Positions 14,321 through 22,551 of a stretch of 64,000 nucleotides of DNA are shown piece by piece; within the stretch, counting starts at the first letter, position 1; the number at the start of each line of letters is the position of its first letter. This DNA comes from CALRQJ02 sp943370285 (lineage in GTDB: Bacteria > Bacteroidota > Bacteroidia > Chitinophagales > Chitinophagaceae): NCBI GenBank assembly GCA_943370285.1, contig CALRQJ020000003.1, forward strand, positions 240,745 through 304,744, read 5' to 3'. Below the pieces are notes generated by a model that worked only from the letters and a program-made list of their open reading frames with translations, made no database searches and had not been told where the DNA came from. The translations under genes and the position numbers were made by a program.

Positions 14321-16606
14321 ATGAAATATTACCTGTTGCTAATTTGTTTTTTAGGATGCTGTATATTATCAAAAGCACAAGCAGTTGTTGATATTGAAAT
14401 TGTAGATGGCAATCTTAATGCTTTTGCAAATATTGAAGTTGTGATTAAGGAAAGTACGTCACAAGCAACCATGAAAGCAAAAACCAATGCAGCGGGAAAA
14501 GTTCATTTTACCATTACATCCGGAAGAAGATGGAATATATATGTAGCCGGATATTGGTATGAAACGCATGTCATTTACCTTCGTGAAAACGAAAGTAGTA
14601 CCCAACAATTTTTTATAACGCATAGTCCGGTATTAAACAACAGACTAAAGCAACAATCTTTCAATAGAAAACAATTTGAGCTAATTCAAATGGCTTCAGT
14701 TATAATACCAAAACAACCGGCAGCAGGATTTTTTTTAGCGCAACTCACCGTAGCCAATAGTGCAGGTCAAAAACTTTCCGGCAAAAAAATTAATGTAGTT
14801 CAGTTGGCTCAAAAACGAATGTATACTGCTGTAACCAATAGTAATGGAATAGCCGTTTTTCATTTACCAAATAACAAAACATATGACATTGATGTTGAAG
14901 AACATTTGAATGCAGCATTTATGGATGTTGGTAATAGTGAAAATACCACCAACTATAAAAGCATTGTGTATGATACTTACGACATGGTGGAAATCAACCA
15001 AAATGATACCATCATTCAACGTATCAATTTGCCGGTAGAAAAGAAAAATTCAAGAGCCTACTACAGCATTAAACTTAATAAACATGAAGGTGACTTAGCC
15101 AATGAAAATGTTTTTTTAGATGATATTGAAAGCAATACGGTGTACAAAGCAATGACCGATGAAAATGGAGAAGCAATTTTCATTCTTCCTTTTGGGAAAA
15201 AGTTTTTAATACACTTCAATTACCAAAGAGATGTAGACGTAATTGATTTATCAGAAGCAAGAGGAAAGGCAGAAGGTTTGTTGGAATTAGTTTACACACC
15301 CGACCCCGCTTTAGAACATCCCGAAACATTTATTCCTACGACTGCAAAATTATTTCTTACCGATTTTGATTATTACCATACTACGCCTTATCCCAACCCA
15401 ATCGATAAAAATAAATTAGGCCTTTTGTTACGTTGGGGTAATCCAACTGTTACAGCTAAAACAAAGACAGCTATTTTGGAATTAGGGCTAACAACAAAGT
15501 TCATTACTGGTGTTCATCGTTTACCATTGAATGCCAGTTTTGTGATTGATAAAAGCGGTTCGATGGCCGGGTATGAAAGAATAGAAAGTTTGAAAGTCGG
15601 ATTTATACAATTGATAGAAAAACTACAACCCAATGATATTGTTTCCATCATTTTATTTAGTGATGAGATGGAAGTCTTATTGTCTGCACAGCGATTAGGA
15701 AACAATAAACAACAGATCATTGCATTGATTCAATCCATTCAACCGCAAGGTGGTACTAACATGCTTGCTGCTATGAAAGCAGGATATGAGCAGGTAATAA
15801 AATATTGGCGAAAAGAAGCAACTAATATGGTTGTGTTATTAACTGATGGCTATGACACTAATGAGGCCGATACTTTGTTGCAAGCACAACAACTATACAA
15901 TGGAAAAATTACTTGCACCGGTATCGGTGTTGGCAACGATTACAATTATACTTTGTTGCAACAATTGGTAACCAAAGGTACCGGTCTGTTTAATTTTGCC
16001 GGAGAGGGAAAAGAATTGATTGATTTATTTGCTCATCAGCTTATCACATTAGCGGCTCCTGTAGCAAAAGATATCAGTGTTGAAATATTGTATGACAATA
16101 CTATTCGTTGTTCTGCATTGTATGGATTTAATCAGATGAAAATAACCGCAGGAAAAGCAACCGGCACAATCGCTGATTTGTATACACAGGCTGAGGAACC
16201 CTTGTTGGCTCAATTTGAATTTACGAACCCCAAAGCCGTTACCGCAGAGCCGGTTACAGTAAAGATTAGTTATACCAATACTTTAAGCGGACAAAAAGAA
16301 ACCATCATTCAGCAAACAACATTACAATGGAGTAATACTAGTACACCAAATGTATTGCTGTTAGATGAAGAACAACGTAAAATGTATGCTGTAGCTTTTG
16401 CCAATAGCTGTTTGTTGAAAATGGCGTATGCATTTGAAAATAATAAAACGGTTGAAGCTACAGATGCACTTACAAAGGCTATGCATTTATTACAATCGTT
16501 ATATCCCGATAATGCAGACACAGCAATAAACGAATTAAAAGAAAAAATTAAACGCTATCAAACAGCATTTAAAAATATAGCATACAAGAAAAAAATAAAA
16601 GGGTAG
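14321..16606 (+). CDS. Secreted von Willebrand factor A domain protein with regulatory Ig-like repeats
   Basis: I start at the ATG at 14321 (MKYYLLLICFLG), because it begins a clean signal peptide ending SKAQA; the frame extends to 14303. The 761-residue protein has about three carboxypeptidase-regulatory-like or Cna-B-like repeats in the first ~330 residues (each with a T-x-A-x-G-x-A-x-F pattern). A vWA domain near 400-590 follows, with the MIDAS motif DKSGSM, the downstream conserved Thr in GGTNMLAAM and VVLLTDGYD. The C-terminal ~170 residues resemble the tail of Bacteroidota vWA or Ca-activated chloride channel-like proteins. Probably periplasmic or surface; ligand unknown. Confidence 0.88.
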   Translation: MKYYLLLICFLGCCILSKAQAVVDIEIVDGNLNAFANIEVVIKESTSQATMKAKTNAAGKVHFTITSGRRWNIYVAGYWYETHVIYLRENESSTQQFFITHSPVLNNRLKQQSFNRKQFELIQMASVIIPKQPAAGFFLAQLTVANSAGQKLSGKKINVVQLAQKRMYTAVTNSNGIAVFHLPNNKTYDIDVEEHLNAAFMDVGNSENTTNYKSIVYDTYDMVEINQNDTIIQRINLPVEKKNSRAYYSIKLNKHEGDLANENVFLDDIESNTVYKAMTDENGEAIFILPFGKKFLIHFNYQRDVDVIDLSEARGKAEGLLELVYTPDPALEHPETFIPTTAKLFLTDFDYYHTTPYPNPIDKNKLGLLLRWGNPTVTAKTKTAILELGLTTKFITGVHRLPLNASFVIDKSGSMAGYERIESLKVGFIQLIEKLQPNDIVSIILFSDEMEVLLSAQRLGNNKQQIIALIQSIQPQGGTNMLAAMKAGYEQVIKYWRKEATNMVVLLTDGYDTNEADTLLQAQQLYNGKITCTGIGVGNDYNYTLLQQLVTKGTGLFNFAGEGKELIDLFAHQLITLAAPVAKDISVEILYDNTIRCSALYGFNQMKITAGKATGTIADLYTQAEEPLLAQFEFTNPKAVTAEPVTVKISYTNTLSGQKETIIQQTTLQWSNTSTPNVLLLDEEQRKMYAVAFANSCLLKMAYAFENNKTVEATDALTKAMHLLQSLYPDNADTAINELKEKIKRYQTAFKNIAYKKKIKG

Positions 16607-16640
16607 TTTAAACAGGCTCTTCAAAACTTGAAAGAAAATA

Positions 16641-16669
16641 AAAAGAGGACTCATTCGAATCCTCTTTTT
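16641..16669 (+). terminator. Bidirectional terminator between convergent genes
   Basis: AAAAGAGGA at 16641-16649 pairs with TCCTCTTTT at 16660-16668, with A-runs and T-runs on both sides. It serves the vWA gene ending at 16606 and the convergent DUF4397 gene ending at 16692. Confidence 0.8.
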
Positions 16670-16691
16670 AGGTATAGTGTTATTGAAACAA

Positions 16692-17387
16692 TTAGTTATT
16701 GTTGATGATAGATACATTTAAGGTATTTGTATTGCCGGTTGGTGGGGCTACAAAACCTCTTGCAAAAATGGTATAAATTTTTCCTGCAGTTAACACAGTA
16801 GAAGGTATAGCTAAAGCTACTGCATTATTCGATGCTAATCTTATTTCAAAATTGTAAGTGCCTGCATCTACTGGAGTAAAAGCAGTAGCACCTTTAAATG
16901 CTAAATTGGTGAATACATTAGCTGAACTGCCTGCAATGCCAATATTTACAGCTGGTGCATCCGGACTTAAATGTACTACTCTAATATGAGCTTTGCCGGC
17001 AGCAGGAGTGGCCAAGTTGTCTTCTAAAACAACAGCTTCAATGGTAGCTAATCTATTGACAGCAAAAACTGAATAATTTTTATTGGCTTCTAATGTTAGA
17101 TTGGCATTAATAACCGATGTACTAGTGCCAGCTGCATTAACTTTGATATTTCTGGTGCCACTATTTACAGCCAAATAACCGGTGTTAGAAGGAAATGTAA
17201 GCGCTGCAGAATTTACTTTTTGATCATCTACTAACAAATCTACACCGGGTGCATCAGGTGAGGCATGTGTAACCAATACTCTTGCTTGAGCCGGAGCTTC
17301 ATCATCTTTTTCACAACCGGACAAAATAATAGCTCCAAATAAAGAGGCGATAGTAATAGCACTAATTCTTTTAATAATTGTTTTCAT
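16692..17387 (-). CDS. DUF4397 lipoprotein
   Basis: The 231-residue protein has a lipoprotein signal (ILSGCEKDDE, Cys at about residue 25). It has two DUF4397-type units recognisable by the repeated THASPDAPGVDLLVDD and VHLSPDAPAVNIGIAG motifs, each followed by a predicted beta-rich segment. Such proteins are exported to the envelope of Bacteroidota and are often annotated as hypothetical; ligand unknown. It is monocistronic, with a long non-coding stretch upstream. Confidence 0.88.
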   Translation of the reverse strand: MKTIIKRISAITIASLFGAIILSGCEKDDEAPAQARVLVTHASPDAPGVDLLVDDQKVNSAALTFPSNTGYLAVNSGTRNIKVNAAGTSTSVINANLTLEANKNYSVFAVNRLATIEAVVLEDNLATPAAGKAHIRVVHLSPDAPAVNIGIAGSSANVFTNLAFKGATAFTPVDAGTYNFEIRLASNNAVALAIPSTVLTAGKIYTIFARGFVAPPTGNTNTLNVSIINNN

Positions 17388-17895
17388 ATCAATTAATTTT
17401 TGACATGAAACAGCAGGTTTTTTAAATTGTTTACTTGAAATATCCCATGTTTAATATCTCTTATTTAATTTCAAGGTATTCGTTAAACGGGTAACAAAAA
17501 TTTAACAATTGAAAAATATTTATGTGGATTTGTATTTAATCTTGAATCGATGATTGAAGCTAATTGTCTGAAAAATATGGACTCAATTTTAAATGCATTA
17601 AGATGCAGATCAAAACATTGTTTGACTAAAAACTCATATCATTAATTAACTGTTTGTTTTTCAGGTAGTTGACGGTGTATTGAGTTGTTTATTATGATTC
17701 ACTTTTATTTTTTAAAGTTTACAGTTAAGCGACAATTTGAACTAAAAGAAGGCATGATGTTATTCTTTATATTTTGTAAGCCAAAGTGAATAACTAGATA
17801 AATCAAGCAATTCATCTCTTAGGAGAGCATTGAGCGCTTTTTTTGAGCAACATTGTGAAATTATTCTCACTTGCTATTTTATACAACCGAATGCT
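17388..17895. other. AT-rich intergenic region without a recognisable gene
   Basis: This 508-bp stretch separates two leftward genes. I found no convincing ORF, RNA gene or strong hairpin. It should contain the promoter of the DUF4397 gene on its left side and the 3' end of the acyltransferase message on its right, but I could not pin a clear -33/-7 pair. Confidence 0.5.
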
Positions 17896-19026
17896 TCAAA
17901 TACCTCTGCCACCGGTAAGTAAACTATAGCATGTGGGAAAAAGCTTTCTAATAACCACACCACAGCCAATACTGAGTAGGATGATAGATAACGGAAGAAA
18001 AATAAAAGTGAGTAATCTGTAATGCGGAATATGATTGATATAACCGTACACTACATCAATGGCATACGTAATTAACGGAACATGCATCGCATAAATAAAA
18101 AAGGAGAACGCCGATAGCCAAATAAACCACTGCCGTTGCATACACCATTTTACCAATTGATTACCTCCAAACCAGGCTGTAATCAGTCCGGAAAAAATCA
18201 CCAACTTGTATAAGATGGTCATTAGCAAAAAACTTGATTCCCCAATAGTTTTCTGTCCTTTAAATGCCAACCAAGATTTTATAGCTGCTGCTGTAACAAA
18301 AACAATACCCCAAAAAGCAGGGCGAAGCCACTTGTATGGTGTTTCTATATTGAATTTATTTTTCTGCATCCAAATTCCCAAGGAAAAAAACAGCAAGCCC
18401 TCACCTTCAAATAAGAATAAACCACCTGTGCTCAACCAGAGTAATATGGCTAGACCAAAAAATAGCCATTTACCCCATTTTCTTGTTACACACCAAAGTA
18501 AAAAAGGATAAATAATATTATAGAAAAAAAGTACTCGTAAAAACCACAATTGAAAAGGTACCGGAACTAGTATCCATCTTCCTAACCATTCGTACCAAGT
18601 ATAATCATGTAAAAACATGCGGTGTTCGTCTACTTGCATTAAATGGGTAGAAGCAATTACTGATTTTCCTAGTACTGTTAATTCTAATAAATAGGTAAAA
18701 GCTAATCCAATCAAACTCCATAATAAATAGGGTACAAACAAACTGCGAAACCGCTTCTTCGTTCTTTCGCCATAAGGTTTATCATCATGCATGGCATAGA
18801 GATAACCCGAAATCAGAAATAGCATTGGAATACGAAACCGGAAAATGCCATTGGCTAAAAAATATTGTAGAAAAGTATTTACACCCAGCGGCTCATCAAC
18901 CACTGTCCAAGGTTGCATGTATCGATCATTCAAACAATAGCCATGTACAAACACTAATAAGACCATGGATATGAATGACCAAAATTTAAATTTTTGACTG
19001 GTAATTGCAGACAGCTCAGTTGACAT
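17896..19026 (-). CDS. Acyltransferase 3 family membrane protein
   Basis: This is a membrane protein of about 376 residues with roughly ten helices. The family marks are the N-terminal histidine segment VLLVFVHGYCLN, the RFRIPMLFLISGYLYAM helix, and WFLRVLFFYNIIYPFLLW. These match acyltransferase 3 (OafA/NodX/YiaH-like) enzymes that O-acetylate cell-surface glycans or other acceptors. I prefer the ATG at 19024-19026 (MSTELSAITSQ), since the extra seven codons to 19047 add nothing conserved. The acceptor is unknown. A strong hairpin at 19093-19122 separates it from rtcB. Confidence 0.88.
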   Translation of the reverse strand: MSTELSAITSQKFKFWSFISMVLLVFVHGYCLNDRYMQPWTVVDEPLGVNTFLQYFLANGIFRFRIPMLFLISGYLYAMHDDKPYGERTKKRFRSLFVPYLLWSLIGLAFTYLLELTVLGKSVIASTHLMQVDEHRMFLHDYTWYEWLGRWILVPVPFQLWFLRVLFFYNIIYPFLLWCVTRKWGKWLFFGLAILLWLSTGGLFLFEGEGLLFFSLGIWMQKNKFNIETPYKWLRPAFWGIVFVTAAAIKSWLAFKGQKTIGESSFLLMTILYKLVIFSGLITAWFGGNQLVKWCMQRQWFIWLSAFSFFIYAMHVPLITYAIDVVYGYINHIPHYRLLTFIFLPLSIILLSIGCGVVIRKLFPTCYSLLTGGRGI

Positions 19027-19092
19027 ATAGCAAGGATTCAATTGCAAACATTGATTATTTTTTTGGTATTTCCTATCGCATCTTTATGTGAA

Positions 19093-19122
19093 AAAAGCCC
19101 GACCAAAAATGGTCGGGCTTTT
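19093..19122 (-). terminator. Rho-independent terminator downstream of rtcB
   Basis: AAAAGCCCGACC (19093-19104) pairs perfectly with GGTCGGGCTTTT (19111-19122). It lies 13 bp beyond the full-length rtcB stop at 19135, and A/T runs on both sides make it usable leftwards as the end of the rtcB operon. Confidence 0.85.
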
Positions 19123-19134
19123 GAATGGTCCTGT

Positions 19135-20582
19135 TTATTCACCTTCAAGGGTTTTTGTTTTGTTTTTTGAAAACCGAGGTGCATCGCCACACATTTTTAC
19201 AATTTTAGGTGTGAATTTTCCTACTACATCCACCAATGCTGTTTGTGCAGCCATTACTTGATGTATATCCTTGTAAGCAAAAGGGCTTCATCTAATCCAC
19301 CACCTAATAAGGTTACACCATGTGACAATAATGCTTCTTTTAAAGCATGAGTAGTAATTTGATTTAAAGCATGGGTTCTACTCATTTGCCGTCCTGCGCC
19401 ATGTGATGCAGAATTGAGAGCCGTCGCTTCTCCCTTCCCCTTTACAATAAAACCATCTGCCGTCATCGAACCCGGAATGATGCCCAATACATTTTTACCT
19501 GCCGGTGTTGCCCCTTTTCTATGTACAATCACTTCTTGACCTTCATGCAATTCTTTCCAGGCAAAATTGTGATGGTTGGCCACCATTGTCATTGGTTTTC
19601 TGCCCAACTGCTTGGCTATTTTGGCATGAATAATTTGATGACATGCAGCTGCATAATCACCTGCTACATTCATCGCTAACCAATACTCATGTCCTTCTTG
19701 TTCATGCAAATACAACCAAGCCAAATTTTTTGCCTCTTGCGGTAACTTTCTTTTAGCCATTGCAATTTTGGTATAATGCTGAGCAATATTGGCACCTAAA
19801 GCCCTCGATCCGGAGTGGCTAAGTAGTCCAATGTATTCACCCGGCTCAATACCTAACACTTCGTCGTTTTCGGTAATATTTACTATTCCAAATTCAACAA
19901 AATGATTACCACTACCCGAAGATCCTAACTGCTTCCAAGCTTTGCCATGTAAGCTTTTAAGTAAAGGCAAATCGTGGAATAATGCATCCTCCATGATCTC
20001 ATGATCTTCGGCTTGTTTAAATTGTGCACCGCTGCCAAATAAAGTAGCTTCTTCAATTGCCCTTGCAAAGAAATCTGCTTTAGCAATCATTTCATTGGGC
20101 TTAATATCAAATACACTCAAACACATCCTACATCCAATATCAACGCCTACGCCATAAGGTATCACTGCGTTCGCTGTTGCCAACACACCACCAATAGGCA
20201 AGCCGTATCCATGGTGTGCATCGGGCATTAAAGCACCTGCTACGGCAACAGGTAATTTTACTGCAGTATACATTTGATGAAATGCACCTTGTTCAATATG
20301 CTCGGCACCAAATGTATTGAAGTGTACTCCTGTTGTGTTTAATGAAGTTTCAGCTTCATGGCCAAAGTCTTTGGGTAACAATTTTTCTGCAATCTTACCC
20401 AATACAGCATCGTTGTAATAATCTGCCGGAGCAGCCAATACTGCTTGCAGTATAGTAATAGCTGCAGCTTTGGAATGATGCTTAAATGCTTTCTCCATCA
20501 CCTGTTTTGCTACGGGTATTACCGGACTTTCCGGATAACCAATAGCCCTTAATTCTTTTGCTGTTATTGTTAATTTGTTCAT
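19135..20582 (-). pseudogene. rtcB: RtcB RNA ligase with a frameshift near the C-terminus
   Basis: RtcB joins RNA 2',3'-cyclic phosphate or 3'-phosphate ends to 5'-OH ends with GTP and Mn2+. The first 442 residues carry the family marks: GVDIGCRMC metal site, GSGNHFVEFG, HSGSRALG and SASHGAGRQMSRTHA with the guanylylated histidine. The frame then ends at 19254. The missing C-terminus continues in another frame to 19135 as HQVMAAQTALVDVV and GKFTPKIVKMCGDAP, the normal RtcB ending. The shift lies in GCCCTTTTGC (minus strand, 19277-19286); one extra C would restore DEAPFAYKDIHQVM. The site is not a canonical X-XXY-YYZ slippery heptamer, so a real mutation or sequencing error is more likely than programmed frameshifting. 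It is downstream of the AAA gene. Confidence 0.9.
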
Positions 20583-20596
20583 GATCTTGTTATTGT

Positions 20597-20632
20597 ATCA
20601 ACCGTTTGTTGGCACAGCAGCAAACGGTTGAT
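20597..20632 (-). promoter_or_regulatory. Perfect 12-bp inverted repeat between the AAA gene and rtcB
   Basis: ATCAACCGTTTG (20597-20608) and CAAACGGTTGAT (20621-20632) are perfect reverse complements separated by 12 bp. They lie in the 57-bp spacer just upstream of the rtcB start. No U-run follows in the leftward direction, so it is not a normal intrinsic terminator. A processing hairpin, an operator, or an RNA structure bound by RtcB are possible. Confidence 0.6.
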
Positions 20633-20639
20633 CGTTAAT

Positions 20640-21785
20640 TTAATTTTCTTGCATGGTGGCTAGTTGTCTAAAACCAATAATTTGTACTTGTTTGGTTTCA
20701 AACACCATCTCTTGTTGATTGGTGATTTCTGCTAATGTCATGGGTTTGTTAATGGCTGCATCATAGCCTAAATGATTACTCAATTGTTGTGCTTTTGCAA
20801 TACTCAATTTTCCAAACTCGTATTTTGCAATCAACCTTCCTTTACGCATCAATGCACTATCTACCAATTCAAGTGCACTGTTGAAAGTACAGATGATTTG
20901 AACGTTCAAACAATCACTCATTAAGCCATCGCTCAAATTGAGCAGATTACTTACGCTGCTGTTGGCGCTGTATTTTCTGTCCATGATGATGTTTTCTGCA
21001 TCCTCAATCACCAAGATGGAATTTGGATTATCAATCAACAAATCGATAAACTCTGGATTCATCAAATTCCCAGCTACAGCCGGAGATACAAATAGAATCT
21101 TTTTAGTTGTACAGCCAATCAAGTGACGCAGATAGGTTGTTTTTCCTGTTCCCGGTAAACCGTGTAACAGAATAATACCTTTGTCATTTTCTTGTGCTAA
21201 CCGTTGTTTGATTAATGCATCAATTGCAATAAAATCATCATTGTAATACAGGTCAATCGCTAAGTCGGTTGGTTTGATGTTTAATGATTTCAATTCTAAG
21301 CCAAGGCTGCCAATACTAATGATGTTGATTTCGTATTCTCTTTCTTTAGCTGCTGCTTTATAATCGGTGAACTCCGCAATCATGGCATTTGCTGTGGCAT
21401 AATCTTCTTGGTCAAAATATATTTCAGCATACTCGTCGCCCAACTCAATCAACATTTTTTTAGGCAAACAGAATATCGTTTTATCATACTCTTGTCGTTG
21501 TGCTTGCCAGTTGTAATAATTGCGTTGATAGGTTGATTTTACCTCGCCATAAACGCCTTGTTGAATGCGTTCAAACAGTATACTATTGTCTACATTGTTA
21601 ACGAAACTAATGCAGGGCAATTTGCCAAACTTTTTAAGGTAAAAAGCTTTTGTATCTACATAGTTGCCATAAAACACTTGTGTATCTGTTTGTTGTCGAA
21701 ACAGTTGCTGTAGCCAATTCCAGCCATTGGGAAACAATGTATGAATGGCACATAATGCGATGATGAAAATGAATAGTATTTGCAT
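20640..21785 (-). CDS. AAA-family ATPase encoded with RtcB
   Basis: The 381-residue protein has a hydrophobic N-terminus (residues 1-18) that may anchor it to the membrane. A ~200-residue region of unknown fold follows, then an AAA module with Walker A GLPGTGKTT at 209-217, Walker B ILVIED at 257-262, a sensor-like CTFNSALELVDSALMRKGR segment with the arginine, and an AAA lid. The Bcs1-like arrangement (LL.HGLPGTGKT, then IEDAE) suggests a chaperone or remodelling ATPase. Position directly upstream of rtcB and 14 nt downstream of a tRNA-like gene suggests work on RNA or RNA-protein complexes; inference. Confidence 0.85.
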   Translation of the reverse strand: MQILFIFIIALCAIHTLFPNGWNWLQQLFRQQTDTQVFYGNYVDTKAFYLKKFGKLPCISFVNNVDNSILFERIQQGVYGEVKSTYQRNYYNWQAQRQEYDKTIFCLPKKMLIELGDEYAEIYFDQEDYATANAMIAEFTDYKAAAKEREYEINIISIGSLGLELKSLNIKPTDLAIDLYYNDDFIAIDALIKQRLAQENDKGIILLHGLPGTGKTTYLRHLIGCTTKKILFVSPAVAGNLMNPEFIDLLIDNPNSILVIEDAENIIMDRKYSANSSVSNLLNLSDGLMSDCLNVQIICTFNSALELVDSALMRKGRLIAKYEFGKLSIAKAQQLSNHLGYDAAINKPMTLAEITNQQEMVFETKQVQIIGFRQLATMQEN

Positions 21786-21799
21786 AATTTTCTTTTTTG

Positions 21800-21872
21800 T
21801 GGTGCCCCGGGGAATCGAACCCCGCTGTCTGGCTTTTCAGACCAGTGCATGAACCATATCTGCCAAAGCACC
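21800..21872 (-). tRNA. tRNA-Phe-like gene (anticodon GAA), divergent
   Basis: On the minus strand a full cloverleaf can be drawn. The acceptor GGTGCTT pairs with GGGCACC, the D arm is GCAG/ATGC with G-A closing mismatch, the anticodon arm is CTGGT-CTGAAAA-GCCAG with anticodon GAA, the T arm is CGGGG-TTCGATT-CCCCG, and the discriminator is A. CCA is not encoded as an extra 3' triplet. The D loop (ATATGGTTC) and stems differ from standard Bacteroidota tRNA-Phe. The 3' end lies 14 nt before the AAA start codon, so it is inside that mRNA's leader. Confidence 0.75.
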
Positions 21873-21894
21873 TTTGTTAGTATTAATTGTTTTG

Positions 21895-21965
21895 CGGAAA
21901 CAGCATGATTCGAACATGCATTAAATGGTTAACAACCACCCGTTCTACCCTTGAACTATGTTTCC
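21895..21965 (-). tRNA. tRNA-Asn-like gene (anticodon GTT), divergent
   Basis: On the minus strand the 71-nt sequence folds with acceptor GGAAACA/TGTTTCC, D arm GTTC-AAGGGTA-GAAC, anticodon arm GGTGG-TTGTTAA-CCATT (two G-T pairs; anticodon GTT), a four-base variable loop, T arm GCATG-TTCGAAT-CATGC and discriminator G. No CCA is encoded. The small D loop and weak anticodon stem look like phage or operon-borne tRNAs rather than the housekeeping tRNA-Asn. It is 22 bp upstream of the tRNA-Phe-like gene. Confidence 0.75.
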
Positions 21966-22006
21966 GTTATTGAAATAGTTATAGCATGATTGGTATATAG
22001 CTTTCA

Positions 22007-22162
22007 CTAATTCAATGTTTCTTTTTCTAGCTTAAGTTTTGCTTTATAACGTTTCGCTTTTTTGCTCACTTTTCTCTTTTGCAATTGATTAAGCATTTTA
22101 ATGGTTTGTGTTTCGCCGAAATATTTTACCAGCGTCTTCACTAAAAAATGATTGTTCATCAT
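22007..22162 (-). CDS. Small basic protein (51 aa) with strong Shine-Dalgarno
   Basis: This short ORF is preceded by GGAGGAAAAC just before ATGATG, a strong Shine-Dalgarno, which is unusual in Bacteroidota. The product begins MMNNHFLVKTLVKYFGETQ and ends in a Lys/Arg-rich helix (KRKVSKKAKRYKAKLKLEKE), so it is probably RNA- or DNA-binding. It shares a T-x-V-K-x-F-G-[DE]-x-Q pattern with the small ORF at 22254-22397. It lies between a terminator hairpin and the tRNA-like pair in the same direction as AAA-rtcB. No known family recognised; it does not look like bS21. Confidence 0.55.
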   Translation of the reverse strand: MMNNHFLVKTLVKYFGETQTIKMLNQLQKRKVSKKAKRYKAKLKLEKETLN

Positions 22163-22193
22163 GTTTTCCTCCTTTTATTTTTTTTTGTTGCAT

Positions 22194-22229
22194 AAAAAAA
22201 CCCGGTCAGTTATTACACTCGACCGGGTT
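22194..22229 (-). terminator. Terminator/attenuator hairpin T1 upstream of the small basic ORF
   Basis: On the minus strand AACCCGGTC and GACCGGGTT (plus-strand arms 22199-22207 and 22221-22229) form a perfect 9-bp stem followed by seven T. The 5' arm, as CGGTCG, can instead pair with CGACCG from plus 22278-22283 inside the upstream small ORF, an antiterminator-like option. The Shine-Dalgarno of the next ORF begins about 20 nt beyond. Confidence 0.75.
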
Positions 22230-22253
22230 GATACCACCTTGTTGATTGACACG

Positions 22254-22397
22254 TCAACGAAGCTGTTTAAGACACCACGGTCGTTTTTTGATATGTTTTG
22301 ACTGAAAGTCGCCAAACATTTTTACAACGGTATTATTATCCAAACTTAAGCTGGTAAAGGCTTTGGTGGATAGGTTATTAATTTGAAATAATCGCAT
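22254..22397 (-). CDS. Putative small peptide (47 aa) preceding hairpin T1
   Basis: The ATG-to-TGA frame encodes a 47-residue peptide beginning MRLFQINNLS, with TVVKMFGDFQSKHIKKRPW in the second half. No Shine-Dalgarno is present, which is normal here. The stop codon lies 25 nt before the T1 stem and the antiterminator segment CGACCG forms codons 39-40, so a leader-peptide role is possible. Similarity of TVVKMFGDFQ to TLVKYFGETQ in the next small ORF supports it being coding, but codon evidence is thin. Confidence 0.35.
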   Translation of the reverse strand: MRLFQINNLSTKAFTSLSLDNNTVVKMFGDFQSKHIKKRPWCLKQLR

Positions 22398-22503
22398 ACT
22401 GTTGTTTATTTGATGAATGTTTTTATTTTTTGTCTGCCTTAAGATTCATTTTGTGACGAATTACATAAAAGCTTTTTTATTTTTTTTTCTGCCAATCAAG
22501 CAT

Positions 22504-22530
22504 AAAAAAGCCCCGCTATTTGCAGGGCTT
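22504..22530 (-). terminator. Terminator/attenuator hairpin T2
   Basis: On the minus strand GAAGCCCTGC and GCGGGGCTT pair with one G-T wobble (plus arms 22508-22516 and 22522-22530) and are followed by TTTTTT. The 5' arm GCCCTGC is perfectly complementary to GCAGGGC from plus 22580-22586, which lies inside the upstream small ORF. Two mutually exclusive structures are therefore possible. Confidence 0.75.
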
Positions 22531-22551
22531 CGTTATAAGTTGTTTCAATGA

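Noticed and set aside
19277..19286. Programmed -1 frameshift in rtcB
   Set aside because: The sequence CCTTTTG does not form an X-XXY-YYZ heptamer in the reading frame and there is no obvious stimulatory stem directly after it. Mutation or sequencing error is simpler.
22007..22162. The 51-aa ORF as ribosomal protein bS21, which in this phylum can have a strong Shine-Dalgarno
   Set aside because: The peptide lacks the bS21 sequence pattern (no ENID-RALKR-type start and no matching Arg-rich core).
22229..22243. T-box-like sequence AAGGTGGTATCAAC (minus strand) just before hairpin T1, next to tRNA genes
   Set aside because: It matches about nine or ten of 14 positions of the T-box consensus AGGGTGGNACCGCG, but no stem I with a specifier loop could be recognised. 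T-box riboswitches are also not known to me from Bacteroidota. An Infernal search with the T-box model would decide.
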